A DNA stretch of 64,000 nucleotides from an uncultured Hymenobacter sp. (GTDB taxonomy: Bacteria; Bacteroidota; Bacteroidia; Cytophagales; Hymenobacteraceae), in assembly GCA_913776615.1 (NCBI GenBank), contig CAJYPK010000048.1, positions 1 to 64,000 of the forward strand, written 5' to 3'. The notes under the pieces were generated by a model. That model had not been told where the DNA came from, made no database searches, and saw only the letters and a program-made list of their open reading frames with translations. Both the position numbers and the translations under genes were made by a program. Of this stretch, positions 42,536 through 51,985 are shown piece after piece (position 1 is the first letter of the stretch; each line of letters opens with the position of its first letter).

Positions 42536-42543
42536 CAAATATA
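42536..42543 (-). promoter_or_regulatory. Possible -7 box for TM2 lipoprotein gene
   Basis: TATATTTG on the minus strand, 25 bases before the ATG at 42511. Confidence 0.5.
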
Positions 42544-42880
42544 TGCTGTCAATCAGTCTATTTGCTAGCTCATAAAGTCTAGCTTTTTGATCTTTTGTCA
42601 AGAGGGAGAGGTAATGTTTGTGTTTAAAAAATAATAAATATTACCCAAATTAGAATTACTTGTAGTGCCAATCTTGCTTACGCAGTGTCCATCCGTAAGA
42701 ATAGTACTACCGCTTCGGCAGGTGGGTCGGAGTAGAAATAGACCGGTATGGTTAGTAGCGTGGGTGGCACCTCAGTTCTGAGTCTTTGTTAGTCAGATGC
42801 TTCCGGCTAGGGGCCAGCGACGCAGGTAGCACATGATATAATCCCGCCCCTTGCATTATGCAACGCATAACAAAGCAATA

Positions 42881-42911
42881 AAAACGCCCCGCTGGCCAAG
42901 CCAACGGGGCG
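42881..42911 (-). terminator. Terminator after panB
   Basis: Hairpin CGCCCCGCTGGC/GCCAACGGGGCG (one mismatch) followed by TTTT on the minus strand. Confidence 0.85.
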
Positions 42912-42934
42912 CAGTAAAAGCAGGCGTGCAAAGG

Positions 42935-43750
42935 CTAATACCCTTCCTCCTTGCTCGGAAACTCCCGATTTTTTACGTCGGCCACGTAGTGCTGCACGGC
43001 CTGGGTCATGACGTCGTGCAGCTCGGCGTAGCGGCGCAGAAAGCGGGGCTTGAACTCTTTGGTGATGCCCAGCACGTCGTGGACGACTAGGACCTGGCCA
43101 TCGACGTCGGGGCCGGCACCGATGCCGATGACCGGAATGGTCAGCTCCTCGGCTACGCGCTTGGCCAGGGCGGCGGGAATTTTTTCGAGCACCAGACCGA
43201 AGCAGCCGATTTCCTGGAGCAGGTGAGCGTCTTCGAGCAGCTTGTTGGCCTCGGCTTCTTCCTTGGCGCGGACATTGTAAGTACCGAATTTATAGATGCT
43301 CTGCGGGGTGAGGCCGAGGTGGCCCATCACCGGAATGCCGGCCGTGAGGATGCGCACGATGCTCTCCTTGATTTCGGCGCCGCCTTCGAGCTTGAGGCCG
43401 TGGCCGCCGCTTTCCTTCATGATGCGCACGGCCGATTGCAGGGCCACCGACGAGTTGCCCTGGTACGAGCCGAAGGGCATATCGACCACCACGAAGGCCC
43501 GCTTCACAGCGCGCACCACGCTCTGGGCGTGGTAAATCATCTGGTCGAGGGTAATGGGCAGGGTGGTTTCGTGGCCGGCCATCACGTTGGAGGCCGAATC
43601 GCCCACGAGCAGCACATCGACGCCGGCCCCGTCCAGAATCTGGGCCATCGAGTAGTCGTAGGCCGTGAGCATGGAGATTTTTTCGCCTCGCTGCTTCATC
43701 GCCAGCATCTGGTGAGTGGTTACGAGCTTGACTTCTTTATGCTGCGACAT
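42935..43750 (-). CDS. panB: 3-methyl-2-oxobutanoate hydroxymethyltransferase
   Basis: A 271-residue enzyme of pantothenate synthesis that transfers a hydroxymethyl group from methylene-tetrahydrofolate to ketoisovalerate. Signatures are ISMLTAYDYSMAQI, VLLVGDSASNVMAGHETTLP, VVVDMPFGSYQ, GIPVMGHLGLTPQS, and LVLEKIPAALA with VIGIGAGPDVDGQVLVVHD. The ATG at 43750 starts MSQHKEVKLVTTHQ and fits the family; 50 extra codons upstream do not. It is divergent to the thioredoxin-fold gene across 150 bp. Confidence 0.97.
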   Translation of the reverse strand: MSQHKEVKLVTTHQMLAMKQRGEKISMLTAYDYSMAQILDGAGVDVLLVGDSASNVMAGHETTLPITLDQMIYHAQSVVRAVKRAFVVVDMPFGSYQGNSSVALQSAVRIMKESGGHGLKLEGGAEIKESIVRILTAGIPVMGHLGLTPQSIYKFGTYNVRAKEEAEANKLLEDAHLLQEIGCFGLVLEKIPAALAKRVAEELTIPVIGIGAGPDVDGQVLVVHDVLGITKEFKPRFLRRYAELHDVMTQAVQHYVADVKNREFPSKEEGY

Positions 43751-43900
43751 GAACTTTGGAAAAGAGATTGGGGGCGTAAAACTGGCGACAATTATTGGAA
43801 ATATGCGCCGGGGCGGAACGTCAAGCGTCGGGATGACGTAGTAACCAGAGCGAGCAGTGCTTTGCAATTGCTTGTTGCTCTGATTGCTATCCTTTTCCAC

Positions 43901-45376
43901 ATGAAAGCATTATCCCTCTGGCTGACAAGCCTGACGTTGTTAGCTGCCCCGGTGGCCGCCCAAACCCCGGCCCAGCTCCACGGTCACCTTGCCAACACGG
44001 GCACCGAAAAACTGCTCCTCAGCTGGTGGAGCCAGCCCCTGGCCACGCACGAGCAGCAGCGCGCCGTGCACGTAGAAGCCAATGGTGATTTCAACCTCTC
44101 GCTGCCCGTGACGCAGCCCACGCTGGCCCAGCTCAGCTACGGCGACGAGGAAATGACCATCTTCCTGGAGCCCGGCGACGCGCTGGAACTGCGCGGCGAC
44201 GCCGCCGACCTCGTGGCCACGAGCAAGTTTGACGCCCGCGACGCGGCGAACCGGCCCGCCGCTGCTGCCAATAATTACCTGCAAGAGCTCAGCCAGAAAT
44301 TTATCAATAACGACGATTACCAGGTGCTGCCCGAGAATATCAAGCTCGGCGAAAAAGGCTTCCTGGATTTTTTGAATTACCGCCGCGACCGCGAGCAGCA
44401 GTTGCTGAAGCAGGCCAGCCGGCACGGCCGGTTTTCGCCCGCTTTCCAGGCCTACGCCGAGGCTGACATCGCCTACACCTACGCCGAAGACCGCCTGACG
44501 TACGTTGACCTGCGCGAGCAGACCGTGGCTGGCCAGCCGCGCATCGAGGTGGCTCCCGATTACTATGATTTTTTAAAGGAGCCTGGTTTGCTGCCGGGTA
44601 ACGAATTGGCCGTGCCCAGCCAGCACTACCAGGATTTTCTGCTCGACTACGTCCATTACCAGGCCCGTACTACCGGCCACAAGGCTACTGCTCCCGACTA
44701 CTATCCCGTCTGTTACGAGCTGGCCGACCGGCTTTTGCAGGCCCAGGCCCGTCCCGTGGTGCTGGGGCGCATCGTGCTCGAAACCATCCGGCAGGGGCAC
44801 ATTGCGCATGCCCAGGCTATGCTTACCACCTACGCCGCCACGGCCCACGCCCCGGCGGGCTGGGTAGCCCTGTTGCGCAGCGATCTGGCCGATAATCAGT
44901 CGTTGTCCATCGGCAGCGTGGCCCCGCCGGTGTCGTTGCGTACCACCGATGGGCAGGCGCTCACGCTGGCCGATTTCAAGGGTAAGCTCGTGTATCTCCT
45001 ATTCTGGGATAGCCGTTTCCCGGCGGGCCAGCGCGAATTGCCCTACGTGAAGGAGCTGACTACCGCCCTGGCCGGCCAGCCCATCGTGGTAGTAATGGCC
45101 GCCCTCGACGAGCCGCCCACCGCCTGGCACCAGAAGATCGCCAAGGCCCGCCCGCCTTACACCGGCGTTCAGGCTCACGTACCGGCCAATCAAGTTGATG
45201 CGCTACGCCAAGCCTACGGCATCCAGCGTCTGCCCACGGCCGTCGTCATCGCCGAAGATGGCACGTTGCTCGACCTGCACCCCCGCCTGCTCAGCAGCCG
45301 CGCCCTGCAAGACGACCTCAAGGCCGCCGTGGGCCGGGCTGCCGCCTACCGCGCCGTAGCGTTGAATAAGCTGTAG
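43901..45376 (+). CDS. Thioredoxin-fold protein without catalytic cysteines
   Basis: A 491-residue exported protein (signal LSLWLTSLTLLAAPVAAQ). The N-terminal third is beta-rich (AQLHGHLANTGTEKLLLSWW, EMTIFLEPGDALELRG), as in Bacteroidota proteins with a DUF4369-like front. A helical middle follows, then a TlpA/AhpC-like fold (residues about 350-480; IGSVAPPVSLRTTDGQALTL, DFKGKLVYLLFWDSRFPAGQ). Where TlpA has WCxxC this protein reads WDSRFP, so it has no redox pair. A structural or binding role is more likely than disulfide reduction. The ATG at 43901 is chosen for the signal peptide. Confidence 0.85.
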   Translation: MKALSLWLTSLTLLAAPVAAQTPAQLHGHLANTGTEKLLLSWWSQPLATHEQQRAVHVEANGDFNLSLPVTQPTLAQLSYGDEEMTIFLEPGDALELRGDAADLVATSKFDARDAANRPAAAANNYLQELSQKFINNDDYQVLPENIKLGEKGFLDFLNYRRDREQQLLKQASRHGRFSPAFQAYAEADIAYTYAEDRLTYVDLREQTVAGQPRIEVAPDYYDFLKEPGLLPGNELAVPSQHYQDFLLDYVHYQARTTGHKATAPDYYPVCYELADRLLQAQARPVVLGRIVLETIRQGHIAHAQAMLTTYAATAHAPAGWVALLRSDLADNQSLSIGSVAPPVSLRTTDGQALTLADFKGKLVYLLFWDSRFPAGQRELPYVKELTTALAGQPIVVVMAALDEPPTAWHQKIAKARPPYTGVQAHVPANQVDALRQAYGIQRLPTAVVIAEDGTLLDLHPRLLSSRALQDDLKAAVGRAAAYRAVALNKL

Positions 45377-45409
45377 TAAAAGCAATAAATCGCGGGCAGC
45401 AGTTGCTAT

Positions 45410-45443
45410 AAAGCCCGGCTTCCCAATAGGAAGCCGGGCTTTT
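45410..45443. terminator. Bidirectional terminator
   Basis: Perfect 14-bp stem (45410-45423 and 45429-45442) with a five-base loop and T-run, between the convergent thioredoxin-fold and lytic transglycosylase genes. Confidence 0.93.
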
Positions 45444-45589
45444 ATTTGATGGTGGGCGATGCTACTCGCAGAGAACTGCGCGGAGAAGTTGCGGCGGTTA
45501 GGCGTGTTTTCCGCTGAGTAGAGCCATGGAATGTTGTCAGTGAAGCTGCCATATTGAGCAGCGCGCTAGTTCCTAGCTGGCGAGTTGAA

Positions 45590-47527
45590 TCATTGTCGTG
45601 GTACGCGCAGGGTTTCGCCCACGCGTAGCGTAGGGGTGGGGCGCTCGTTGTGCGCCAGTAGGTCGGCCACAGTGCAGCGGTAGCGCCGGGAAATGCTGTA
45701 AAACGTATCGCCCGTAGCAACGGTATAAACGCCCGAGCCATCGGGGCCGGGACCGGGGAGAGGTGCTGATACGGACTCCGGTGCGGCGGTAGTAAGGCTG
45801 AGGCGTAGCGTCTGGCCGGCCCGTAGCGGGGTGGTAAGTGAGATGCCGTTCCAAGCAGCGAGCTCGGCCGGCCGCACGTTTACGCGGCGTGCCAGCGCGT
45901 ACAGGGTTTCTCCGGGGGCGACGACGTGGGGGCGGCTGGCATCAAGCGCTGGCTGGGGGGCGGGGATAGCGGCCGGAGTGGTCGCGCGCGTGGGTACCGG
46001 TACTTCGGCCAGTACGGCGGGCTGGCTGGGAGCAGGAACTGCCGCTACTGTCGGGCTGGGCGTGGGCAGGGCCTGCACCGGCGGCCCCGGCACCTCCGTA
46101 GGCAACTCGTTGATGCTGGCTACCTCCTCATCGTGTGCCGGAGCGGAGCTGGCCGGGCGGGGGCCGGGAGCGGTCGGGGCGGGCTCCGGCTCCTGAGCTG
46201 GAATACTGGGGTGGGCTACGGCCACGGGTTGGGCTTCCGGCTCGGGCGTCGGGGTGGCGGGGCGCGCCGTGGCTACCGGCCGGGTGCCCGGTACCGGCTG
46301 GTATTCGGCCGCGATGTTGCGGGGGCGAGCGTGGTTGAGCCACAACACAAGGCCCGGGCTGATGGCCTCGTCGCTGGGCAAGTGGTTGAAGGCACGCAGA
46401 GAATGACGCAGTACTCCGTAGCGTTGCGCCACGGTGGCCAGCGTTTGGCCGGGCGCTACTACGTGGTAGTCTTCGTCGGCCACTTCCTTTTTCCGCTGAA
46501 AGAAATAAGGCTCGCCGGGCGTTAGCGGCTCATCGTCTTCCAGTTCATTTACCCGCAGAAAAAAGCCCAGGCTAGCGCCACCGCGCGCGGCCAGGGCGGC
46601 GGGCGTTTCGCCGGGCTGGGCCAGCAGCGCCTTGATGCCGTTGATGCGCAAGTACGTAGGCGCAGGCAGGGCCGCCGCGGGCAGGGTCGGAGTGGGCGGG
46701 TCGGCCGCCAGCGGAGCCTGGGCCAGCGGCACGAGCAGCGTGTACGCGTGCCCATCCTGGGGCACTTTATTGGTCAGCAGCCAGGGGTTGAGGCGGGCGA
46801 TGGTTTCGGCATCGACGGAGAGGGCGGCGGCGTGCTGGGTAAGCGTAAGGCCAGGGCCGGCGGGAACTTCCCGCCAGGGTACGAAGGGTACTGCCTGCTG
46901 GGCGCAGATGGGCTCAAACACGATTTTCTGGGCCAGAAAATCAAGTAAATACGGGTTGGTATTGGCCGTGAAGGTCATGGCCGTGGCGTCGGCGTCGCCG
47001 GGTCGGGTGTAGGCGCGCACTCCCCCCAGGCCGGTTTGGTAGCTGAGCAGGGCATTGGCCCAGTTGCGCAGCGTGGCATTGTTGCGAACCAGGAAGCGGG
47101 CGGCGGCGCGGGTGCTGGCCGTAAGGTGGCGGCGCTCGTCAACGTTGCCGTTCACGGTGAGGCCCCACTCCAGGGCCGTTTCGCGCTTGAACTGCCAGTA
47201 GCCGATGGCCCCGTGGCGGCTCTCGGCGTTGCCCTGCAACGCACTTTCCTGGAGCACGAGGTAGCGCATGTCGGCCGGCACGCCTTCCTCGGCCAGCACC
47301 CGGTCGATGAGCGGGAAAGCTGCCTCGGCCAGCGCAACCTGGGCTTCGAGCGAAGCGGCGTGGCGACATAGGCTGTTGACCTTGAGTTGCACGCGCTGGC
47401 GAGCATCGGCGTCGAGCCGGACGCGCAGGCCCGCTAGCTCCATGGTAGCGGGCACGGGGGGCGGGGCAATGGCCAGCGCCTGGCGGCTGGCCAGCCCCAG
47501 CAGCAAAGCCGGGAAAAATTTCTTCAT
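45590..47527 (-). CDS. LysM lytic transglycosylase (MltD-like)
   Basis: A 645-residue exported peptidoglycan-cleaving enzyme. After the signal peptide (FPALLLGLASRQALA), an SLT-type catalytic domain covers about residues 50-220: the glutamate lies in LQESALQGNAESRHGAIGYW and the fold continues LLSYQTGLGGVRAY. LysM-like modules follow: a weak one (SVDAETIARLNPWL), HVVAPGQTLATVAQRYGV, then after a Pro/Ala-rich linker (about 425-525) HVVAPGETLYALARRVNV and VATGDTFYSISRRY at the C-terminus. Layout matches MltD-type enzymes. The linker is strongly proline-rich and should be extended. Confidence 0.93.
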   Translation of the reverse strand: MKKFFPALLLGLASRQALAIAPPPVPATMELAGLRVRLDADARQRVQLKVNSLCRHAASLEAQVALAEAAFPLIDRVLAEEGVPADMRYLVLQESALQGNAESRHGAIGYWQFKRETALEWGLTVNGNVDERRHLTASTRAAARFLVRNNATLRNWANALLSYQTGLGGVRAYTRPGDADATAMTFTANTNPYLLDFLAQKIVFEPICAQQAVPFVPWREVPAGPGLTLTQHAAALSVDAETIARLNPWLLTNKVPQDGHAYTLLVPLAQAPLAADPPTPTLPAAALPAPTYLRINGIKALLAQPGETPAALAARGGASLGFFLRVNELEDDEPLTPGEPYFFQRKKEVADEDYHVVAPGQTLATVAQRYGVLRHSLRAFNHLPSDEAISPGLVLWLNHARPRNIAAEYQPVPGTRPVATARPATPTPEPEAQPVAVAHPSIPAQEPEPAPTAPGPRPASSAPAHDEEVASINELPTEVPGPPVQALPTPSPTVAAVPAPSQPAVLAEVPVPTRATTPAAIPAPQPALDASRPHVVAPGETLYALARRVNVRPAELAAWNGISLTTPLRAGQTLRLSLTTAAPESVSAPLPGPGPDGSGVYTVATGDTFYSISRRYRCTVADLLAHNERPTPTLRVGETLRVPRQ

Positions 47528-47810
47528 AACGGAGTGCCAGTCAACGTACCACGCGGCCTACGGTTGGCAAGTTAAGAAAAAAGTGCAACGAGCCAGCCGG
47601 TGACGGGCGAGAAACCGGGCGCTGGGGCGCTCGGTTTGTCTGCTACCGGCTGGTTTGCCGCTACATGAAGCTCGGCAGTACTTGGAGGCTGCTCGACGTT
47701 GGGTCGAGGTAGCCTAAAAGCGCCTGCCTGGGCTGCGTTACGCGCATGGGGCCGGATGAGTTGACGCTCGTTGATAGGGCTGATTTTATCTTAAGCTTTT
47801 GCTAGCCATT

Positions 47811-48051
47811 TGCTAGCGCGAGTTTAGCGTAGCGTAACTCGTGCTGACCATGATGTGGAGGCTGTGCCTCCACTGCCGCGCCAGCGGCAAGTTGGCGTTG
47901 CTTCGGCAAAGCAATCCTACTTAACGCAGACCTACCGCCAACTTGCCGCGTTGCGGCAGTGGAGTCCGGAAACTCCACCCACCGGCCAGCGGCGAGTTAC
48001 GGCTGCGCCTAAACTCGCGCCAGCGAATTGTTATGAACTCGCGCTAGCGAA
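47811..48051. repeat. Family D giant palindrome (D1), degenerate
   Basis: A nest of inverted repeats covering most of the 541-bp gap between the lytic transglycosylase and the barrel receptor gene. CTCCACTGCCGCGCCAGCGG (from about 47868) pairs with GCGGCAGTGGAG near 47963, and GCGCGAGTTTAGC (47817) with CTAAACTCGCGC (48008). It shares its modules with D2 but has more mismatches. Nothing else is recognisable in 47528-47810. Confidence 0.82.
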
Positions 48052-48068
48052 CAGTCAGGGAGTAGTTA

Positions 48069-50990
48069 TTAGCCACCGGGAGGGCCGCCGAAGCCGCCGG
48101 GGGGCGGGCCGCCGGGACCACCACCCGGGCCGCCATCCGGCGGGCCATTGAAGCCGCCGCGCCCGCGCCGGCCGCCGCCCTGGCCGGGGCCTTCGGGCAG
48201 GGCCGTCATGTTGGCCGAGCGGATGTTGTAGGTGAACATCAGCATAAAGTATTGCTGCAAGACGGTGGTTTGCACGTCTTCGAAGTAAGCCACATTCACG
48301 TTGCGCTGAATGGCGCGGTTCTGCTTGAGAATGTCGAAGGCGTAGAGCTTGATTTCGCCGCGCTGACCGGGGAAGACTTTCTTCCCGATGCTGGCATTCC
48401 AGAGCACGTAGTTCTGGTTATAAGCCGCGCTCAGGCCGCGGTAAAGCTGGTGGGTTACGTCGGTTTGGATCGAAATGCCCGGTCCCACTATCCAGCTCAG
48501 CTTCAAGCGAGTGAGCTGGTTGAAGTACGAGTTGTCGAGCTGCTTGCGCAGGGTATTGCGCACGTAGCTCTGGGTGGAGTTGGAGGTGAGCGTGAAGTCG
48601 AGGCGCTCGCTCACGTTGCTGCTCAGGGTGAGGCCCACGTTGACGGAGGGCGTGCGGGCGTAGTTGAGTTGCCCGTTGACCTGGCCGGGATTCTGGCTGT
48701 AGTTGGCTCCCAGGCTCAGGTTGAGGTTCGATTTGATGACGGGCAGCGGGCGGCCGTAGCTGGCCAGCGCCCGCAGGCTGTACTGCTGCTGAAGGTTAGT
48801 CGATTGCGTGAGCTGGCCACCGGCTGGCAGGCGCACGGCTTCGGTCGCACCGGTAGGGGTGAAGGTAGTATCGCGGGCCGCCACGATGGTGCTGTTAGAA
48901 ATCGGATTCTGCGTGTAGCTGCCCGAGAGTAGCGTGAAGAAATTGCTGGAGCTGCCCGCCTTGGTAGCCGAGTAGCGCGCCACCATGTTGTGGGCGTACT
49001 CCTGGCGCAGATTGGGGTTGCCGATGGTGAGCTGCAGGGGGTTGGAGTTGTTGACTACCGCCTGCAACTGGTTGATGCTCGGGGCGTTGGTATTGGTGCG
49101 GTAGAATACGCGCACGTTGTGCTCGCGGTCGGGCCGCCACATCACCATTGCCTGGGGCAGTACGTTCCAGAACGTGTAATCTACCGGGCCGGGGCGGGGG
49201 AAGGTCTGGTCGCCGCGCAGGCGCGCCACCTGCCCGCTGGCCCCCAGCGAAGCCTGGAAGGTACGGGTGTTGTAGCGGTAGCTCAGCCCGCCGCCCTGGG
49301 TGAGGTAGTAATTATTGAAAACGTTGCTAAGCGCTTCATTAAGTAGGTTATACTGCTTGTCAGTGTCGTTGAAGTCGTTGGTATACTTGGCCGAGTTGTT
49401 GGGCGCGTAGTTGAGCGAATAGTTGGCTTGCAGCTGCGCGTGCTGGCCCACCGGCTCGGTATAAGCCAGGTTGCCCGCGACGTTGCCGCTACGCTGCGTG
49501 AGCTCCGAGCGCTGGTTGAGGTTGGCCGCATTGCTGCCCACGTTGGTGGTATTCAGTACCGAAGTGCCGTTGCGGCCATTGTAGGCCCCGCTCAGATTGA
49601 GCGAGAGCGTGCGACCGGCGCGCTGGCCCAGCCGGCGGCGCAGCAGCAGGTCGCCGCCGGGATTAATGGCTTGGTTGTCGGAGGTGTAAAGAGAATTTAT
49701 CTGGCTCTGCGTCACGCCCTCCCGCGAGGTGACGCCCAGCAGCGTCTTGCCCGCGTCGTTTTGCTGCCACGAAATGCGGGGGCGGAACAGCACCGACGTC
49801 ATCGAATCGATTTTGTGATCGAGGCGGAAGTTGGCGCGGTGGTTGGTGTTGGTACTGCTCGAAAACGAGTTTTCGTTGTAGCGCGCCCCCGTTACAAACT
49901 GCCGGTTGGTGCTGCTATTCAGCGTGTTGTTGGAGTGATTGAAGAAGTAGCTACCCGTCAGCTCGGTTTTCTTGTTCCAGGAGTTGGAATAGTTGAGGCC
50001 CGCCGCCGTGGTTTTGCTGATGCCGCCGCTTTGGTTGACCAGGAAATCACCGGCATTGCCGCCGCCGCCCCCGCCCCCCCGGCCGCCGGGCGCCGAGTTG
50101 CCGATTACGCCCAGCAGGTCGTCGGTGCCGAAGTTCTGCTCGTTCACGTTGTTGCTCTGGGCCAGCACCGTCATGCGGCGGTTGCCGTGAAAGTCGTTAA
50201 GGTTCAGGCTAGCCCGGTAGCGGCCGGCGCGGCTGTCGGAGGCCGACTCGCCGGCCCCGGCCCCCACCACGGCCCGCCCAAACTGCCCGTTGCGAAACGA
50301 GGGTTTGGTAACAATATTCAGCGTCTTTTGCGTGTTGCCGTCATTGAAGCCCGAAAACCGGCTCTGCTCGCTCTGCTGGTCGAAAATCTCGACCCGGTCA
50401 ATGGCCTCGGCGGGTAGGTTTTTAAGTACGGCATCGGGATCGGTGCCGAAGAAGGGCTTGCCGTCCACGAGCACCTGCTGCACCTGCTCGCCCTGGGCCT
50501 GGGTTTTGCCGCTGGCATCGACCGAGATGCCGGGCATCTTGGTAACGAGGTCGCCCGCCGTGGCGTCGGGGTTGGTTTTAAAGGCCCGGGCGTTGATGCT
50601 GGTAGTGTCGCCGCGCTGCACGGCCTGCACGGCCTGGCCGGTCACGACCACCGTTTTCAGGGCCACGCCGCCGGCCTGCATGGCCACGGTGCCCACGGCC
50701 ACGGGTGCGCCGCCGGCGGGCACCGTCAGAGGCTGGCGCTGCTCCTTATAGCCGATAAAGGAGGCCGAGAATAAGTAGCGGCCCGGCGCTACGTTCGAGA
50801 TCTCAAAGCTGCCATCGGCCCCCACGGCGGTGCCGGTGCGTACCGAGTCGGGCAGGTGAATGAGGACGGCATTGGCCCCGATAAGCGGGCTCTGGTCCTT
50901 GCCATCCAGAATTTTACCGCGCACCACGCTCTGCGCTGCGGCGCTGAAAGTAAGGAGCCAGGCTAGCCCGGCCAGGAGTAGAAAACGCAT
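48069..50990 (-). CDS. Outer-membrane beta-barrel receptor (PF14905-like)
   Basis: A 973-residue outer-membrane protein. A signal peptide (LLAGLAWLLTFSAAAQ) precedes a carboxypeptidase-regulatory-like domain (VVRGKILDGKDQSPLIGANA), then a plug with NPDATAGDLVTKMPGI and VLVDGKPFFGTDPDAVLKN. The barrel belongs to the OMP_b-brl_3 class rather than SusC, and no SusD gene is near. The barrel ends near QQYFMLMFTYNIRSA; about 40 further residues rich in Gly, Pro and Arg follow to the C-terminus. A Gly tract also lies inside an early loop (GGRGGGGGGGNAG). Ligand unknown. Confidence 0.92.
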   Translation of the reverse strand: MRFLLLAGLAWLLTFSAAAQSVVRGKILDGKDQSPLIGANAVLIHLPDSVRTGTAVGADGSFEISNVAPGRYLFSASFIGYKEQRQPLTVPAGGAPVAVGTVAMQAGGVALKTVVVTGQAVQAVQRGDTTSINARAFKTNPDATAGDLVTKMPGISVDASGKTQAQGEQVQQVLVDGKPFFGTDPDAVLKNLPAEAIDRVEIFDQQSEQSRFSGFNDGNTQKTLNIVTKPSFRNGQFGRAVVGAGAGESASDSRAGRYRASLNLNDFHGNRRMTVLAQSNNVNEQNFGTDDLLGVIGNSAPGGRGGGGGGGNAGDFLVNQSGGISKTTAAGLNYSNSWNKKTELTGSYFFNHSNNTLNSSTNRQFVTGARYNENSFSSSTNTNHRANFRLDHKIDSMTSVLFRPRISWQQNDAGKTLLGVTSREGVTQSQINSLYTSDNQAINPGGDLLLRRRLGQRAGRTLSLNLSGAYNGRNGTSVLNTTNVGSNAANLNQRSELTQRSGNVAGNLAYTEPVGQHAQLQANYSLNYAPNNSAKYTNDFNDTDKQYNLLNEALSNVFNNYYLTQGGGLSYRYNTRTFQASLGASGQVARLRGDQTFPRPGPVDYTFWNVLPQAMVMWRPDREHNVRVFYRTNTNAPSINQLQAVVNNSNPLQLTIGNPNLRQEYAHNMVARYSATKAGSSSNFFTLLSGSYTQNPISNSTIVAARDTTFTPTGATEAVRLPAGGQLTQSTNLQQQYSLRALASYGRPLPVIKSNLNLSLGANYSQNPGQVNGQLNYARTPSVNVGLTLSSNVSERLDFTLTSNSTQSYVRNTLRKQLDNSYFNQLTRLKLSWIVGPGISIQTDVTHQLYRGLSAAYNQNYVLWNASIGKKVFPGQRGEIKLYAFDILKQNRAIQRNVNVAYFEDVQTTVLQQYFMLMFTYNIRSANMTALPEGPGQGGGRRGRGGFNGPPDGGPGGGPGGPPPGGFGGPPGG

Positions 50991-51017
50991 AGAATTGGTG
51001 TTCGTGGTTCAGAGCAT

Positions 51018-51100
51018 TCAGACACGAGACGTTAGACACGAGACATGAGAACTACCCTATTGAGCTTTCTCATGTCTCGTGTCTAACGTCTCGTGTCTGA
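51018..51100. repeat. Perfect 33-bp inverted repeat
   Basis: Arms 51018-51050 and 51068-51100 are fully complementary and built from two near-copies of GACACGAGAC(G/A). The loop is 17 bases. It lies between the O-methyltransferase and the barrel receptor genes, both minus-strand, so it may terminate the methyltransferase leader or be a mobile-type palindrome. Confidence 0.92.
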
Positions 51101-51140
51101 AACATACCTCATTTATAAAAAAGAGAAATTCAACAGCCTC

Positions 51141-51785
51141 TTATACTTTGCGCAGCAGCAGCAGCCCATCGCGTACGGGTAGGAGCAGCGGCACCACGCG
51201 CGGGTCGTGGCGCATTTGCTCGTTGAAGGCCCGTACGGCCCGGGTATCGTGGTCGTTGGCTTTGAGCGGATAGTCGGGCAGGGCCTTGCCGCCCCACAGG
51301 ACGTTATCGACCACCACCAGGCCACCCGCTCGCACCTGGTTGATTACGAGGTCAAAATACCGGCCATTGTGCAATTTGTCGGCGTCGATAAAGACCAAGT
51401 CCCACACTTCGCCGACCAACCCGGCTAAAACGTCGCGTGCGTCGCCGATGTGCAGCGTCACCCGGTCGGTGAGGCCCGCCGCCGCTACGTAGCGCCGGAT
51501 GCGGCTCTCGCGCTCGGGGTTGATTTCGATGGTGTGCAGGTGACCATCCGCCGTCAGGCCCTCGGCCAGGCTCAAGGTGGCGTAGCCGGTAAACGTGCCG
51601 ATTTCAAGCACGCGGCGGGGCTTGAGCAAGTGCGCTAACATACTCAGCAGCCGGCCCTGCCAGTGGCCGGTAGCCATGCGCGGCATGAGTAGCTGCAAGT
51701 GCGTCTCACGCCACAGCTGGTGCAGCAGCGGCGGCTCGGGCTCGGTGTGGTGGTTGGCGTAGGCTTGAATGGAATCGTCGGTCAT
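51141..51785 (-). CDS. Class I SAM-dependent O-methyltransferase
   Basis: A 214-residue cytoplasmic methyltransferase of the catechol/caffeoyl-CoA type (PF01596-like). The SAM motif is VLEIGTFTGYATLSLAEGL, with HTIEINPE (second acidic strand), GDARDVL and LVFIDADKLHNGRYF (metal-binding aspartate) and VVDNVLWGGKALPD (N and metal ligands) as in the family. The substrate is unknown; bacterial members act on catechols or free aromatics. The ATG at 51785 fits the family start. It lies 200 bp downstream of the SRA genes. Confidence 0.93.
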   Translation of the reverse strand: MTDDSIQAYANHHTEPEPPLLHQLWRETHLQLLMPRMATGHWQGRLLSMLAHLLKPRRVLEIGTFTGYATLSLAEGLTADGHLHTIEINPERESRIRRYVAAAGLTDRVTLHIGDARDVLAGLVGEVWDLVFIDADKLHNGRYFDLVINQVRAGGLVVVDNVLWGGKALPDYPLKANDHDTRAVRAFNEQMRHDPRVVPLLLPVRDGLLLLRKV

Positions 51786-51985
51786 TGAAATAGGCCAGGC
51801 GCAGGCGTGCGAAAGTGGTAGTGCGCGTTCCCGCCGTTTCGGCGCTGGCCGGTACGGGGCAAGGACGCGCACTGCAAAGGTCGGGCTGCTGCTTGCTGCG
51901 GCTGGACTGCCGTCGTTTGCGCGGGGGCTTTTCACCCGGGGCATTGGCAACTGGCGCTGCGTGGGGCACCAGCGCGCTCCGCAAT

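Larger units (their letters stand above)
42512..42934. other. 423-bp gap upstream of TM2 lipoprotein gene
   Basis: Apart from the -7 box at 42536 and the panB terminator at 42885, I see no gene or repeat here. Base composition is lower in GC than in the flanking genes. Confidence 0.5.

Noticed and set aside
45442..45741. Minus-strand frame of 99 codons after the lytic transglycosylase
   Set aside because: It overlaps the end of that gene in another frame and shows no motif or signal peptide.
47855..48151. Plus-strand frame of 98 codons in the D1 palindrome
   Set aside because: Composition follows the repeat, and it overlaps the 3' end of the barrel receptor gene.
48069..50990. Barrel receptor as a second SusC
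   Set aside because: No SusD gene is adjacent and the barrel and plug resemble the PF14905 class.
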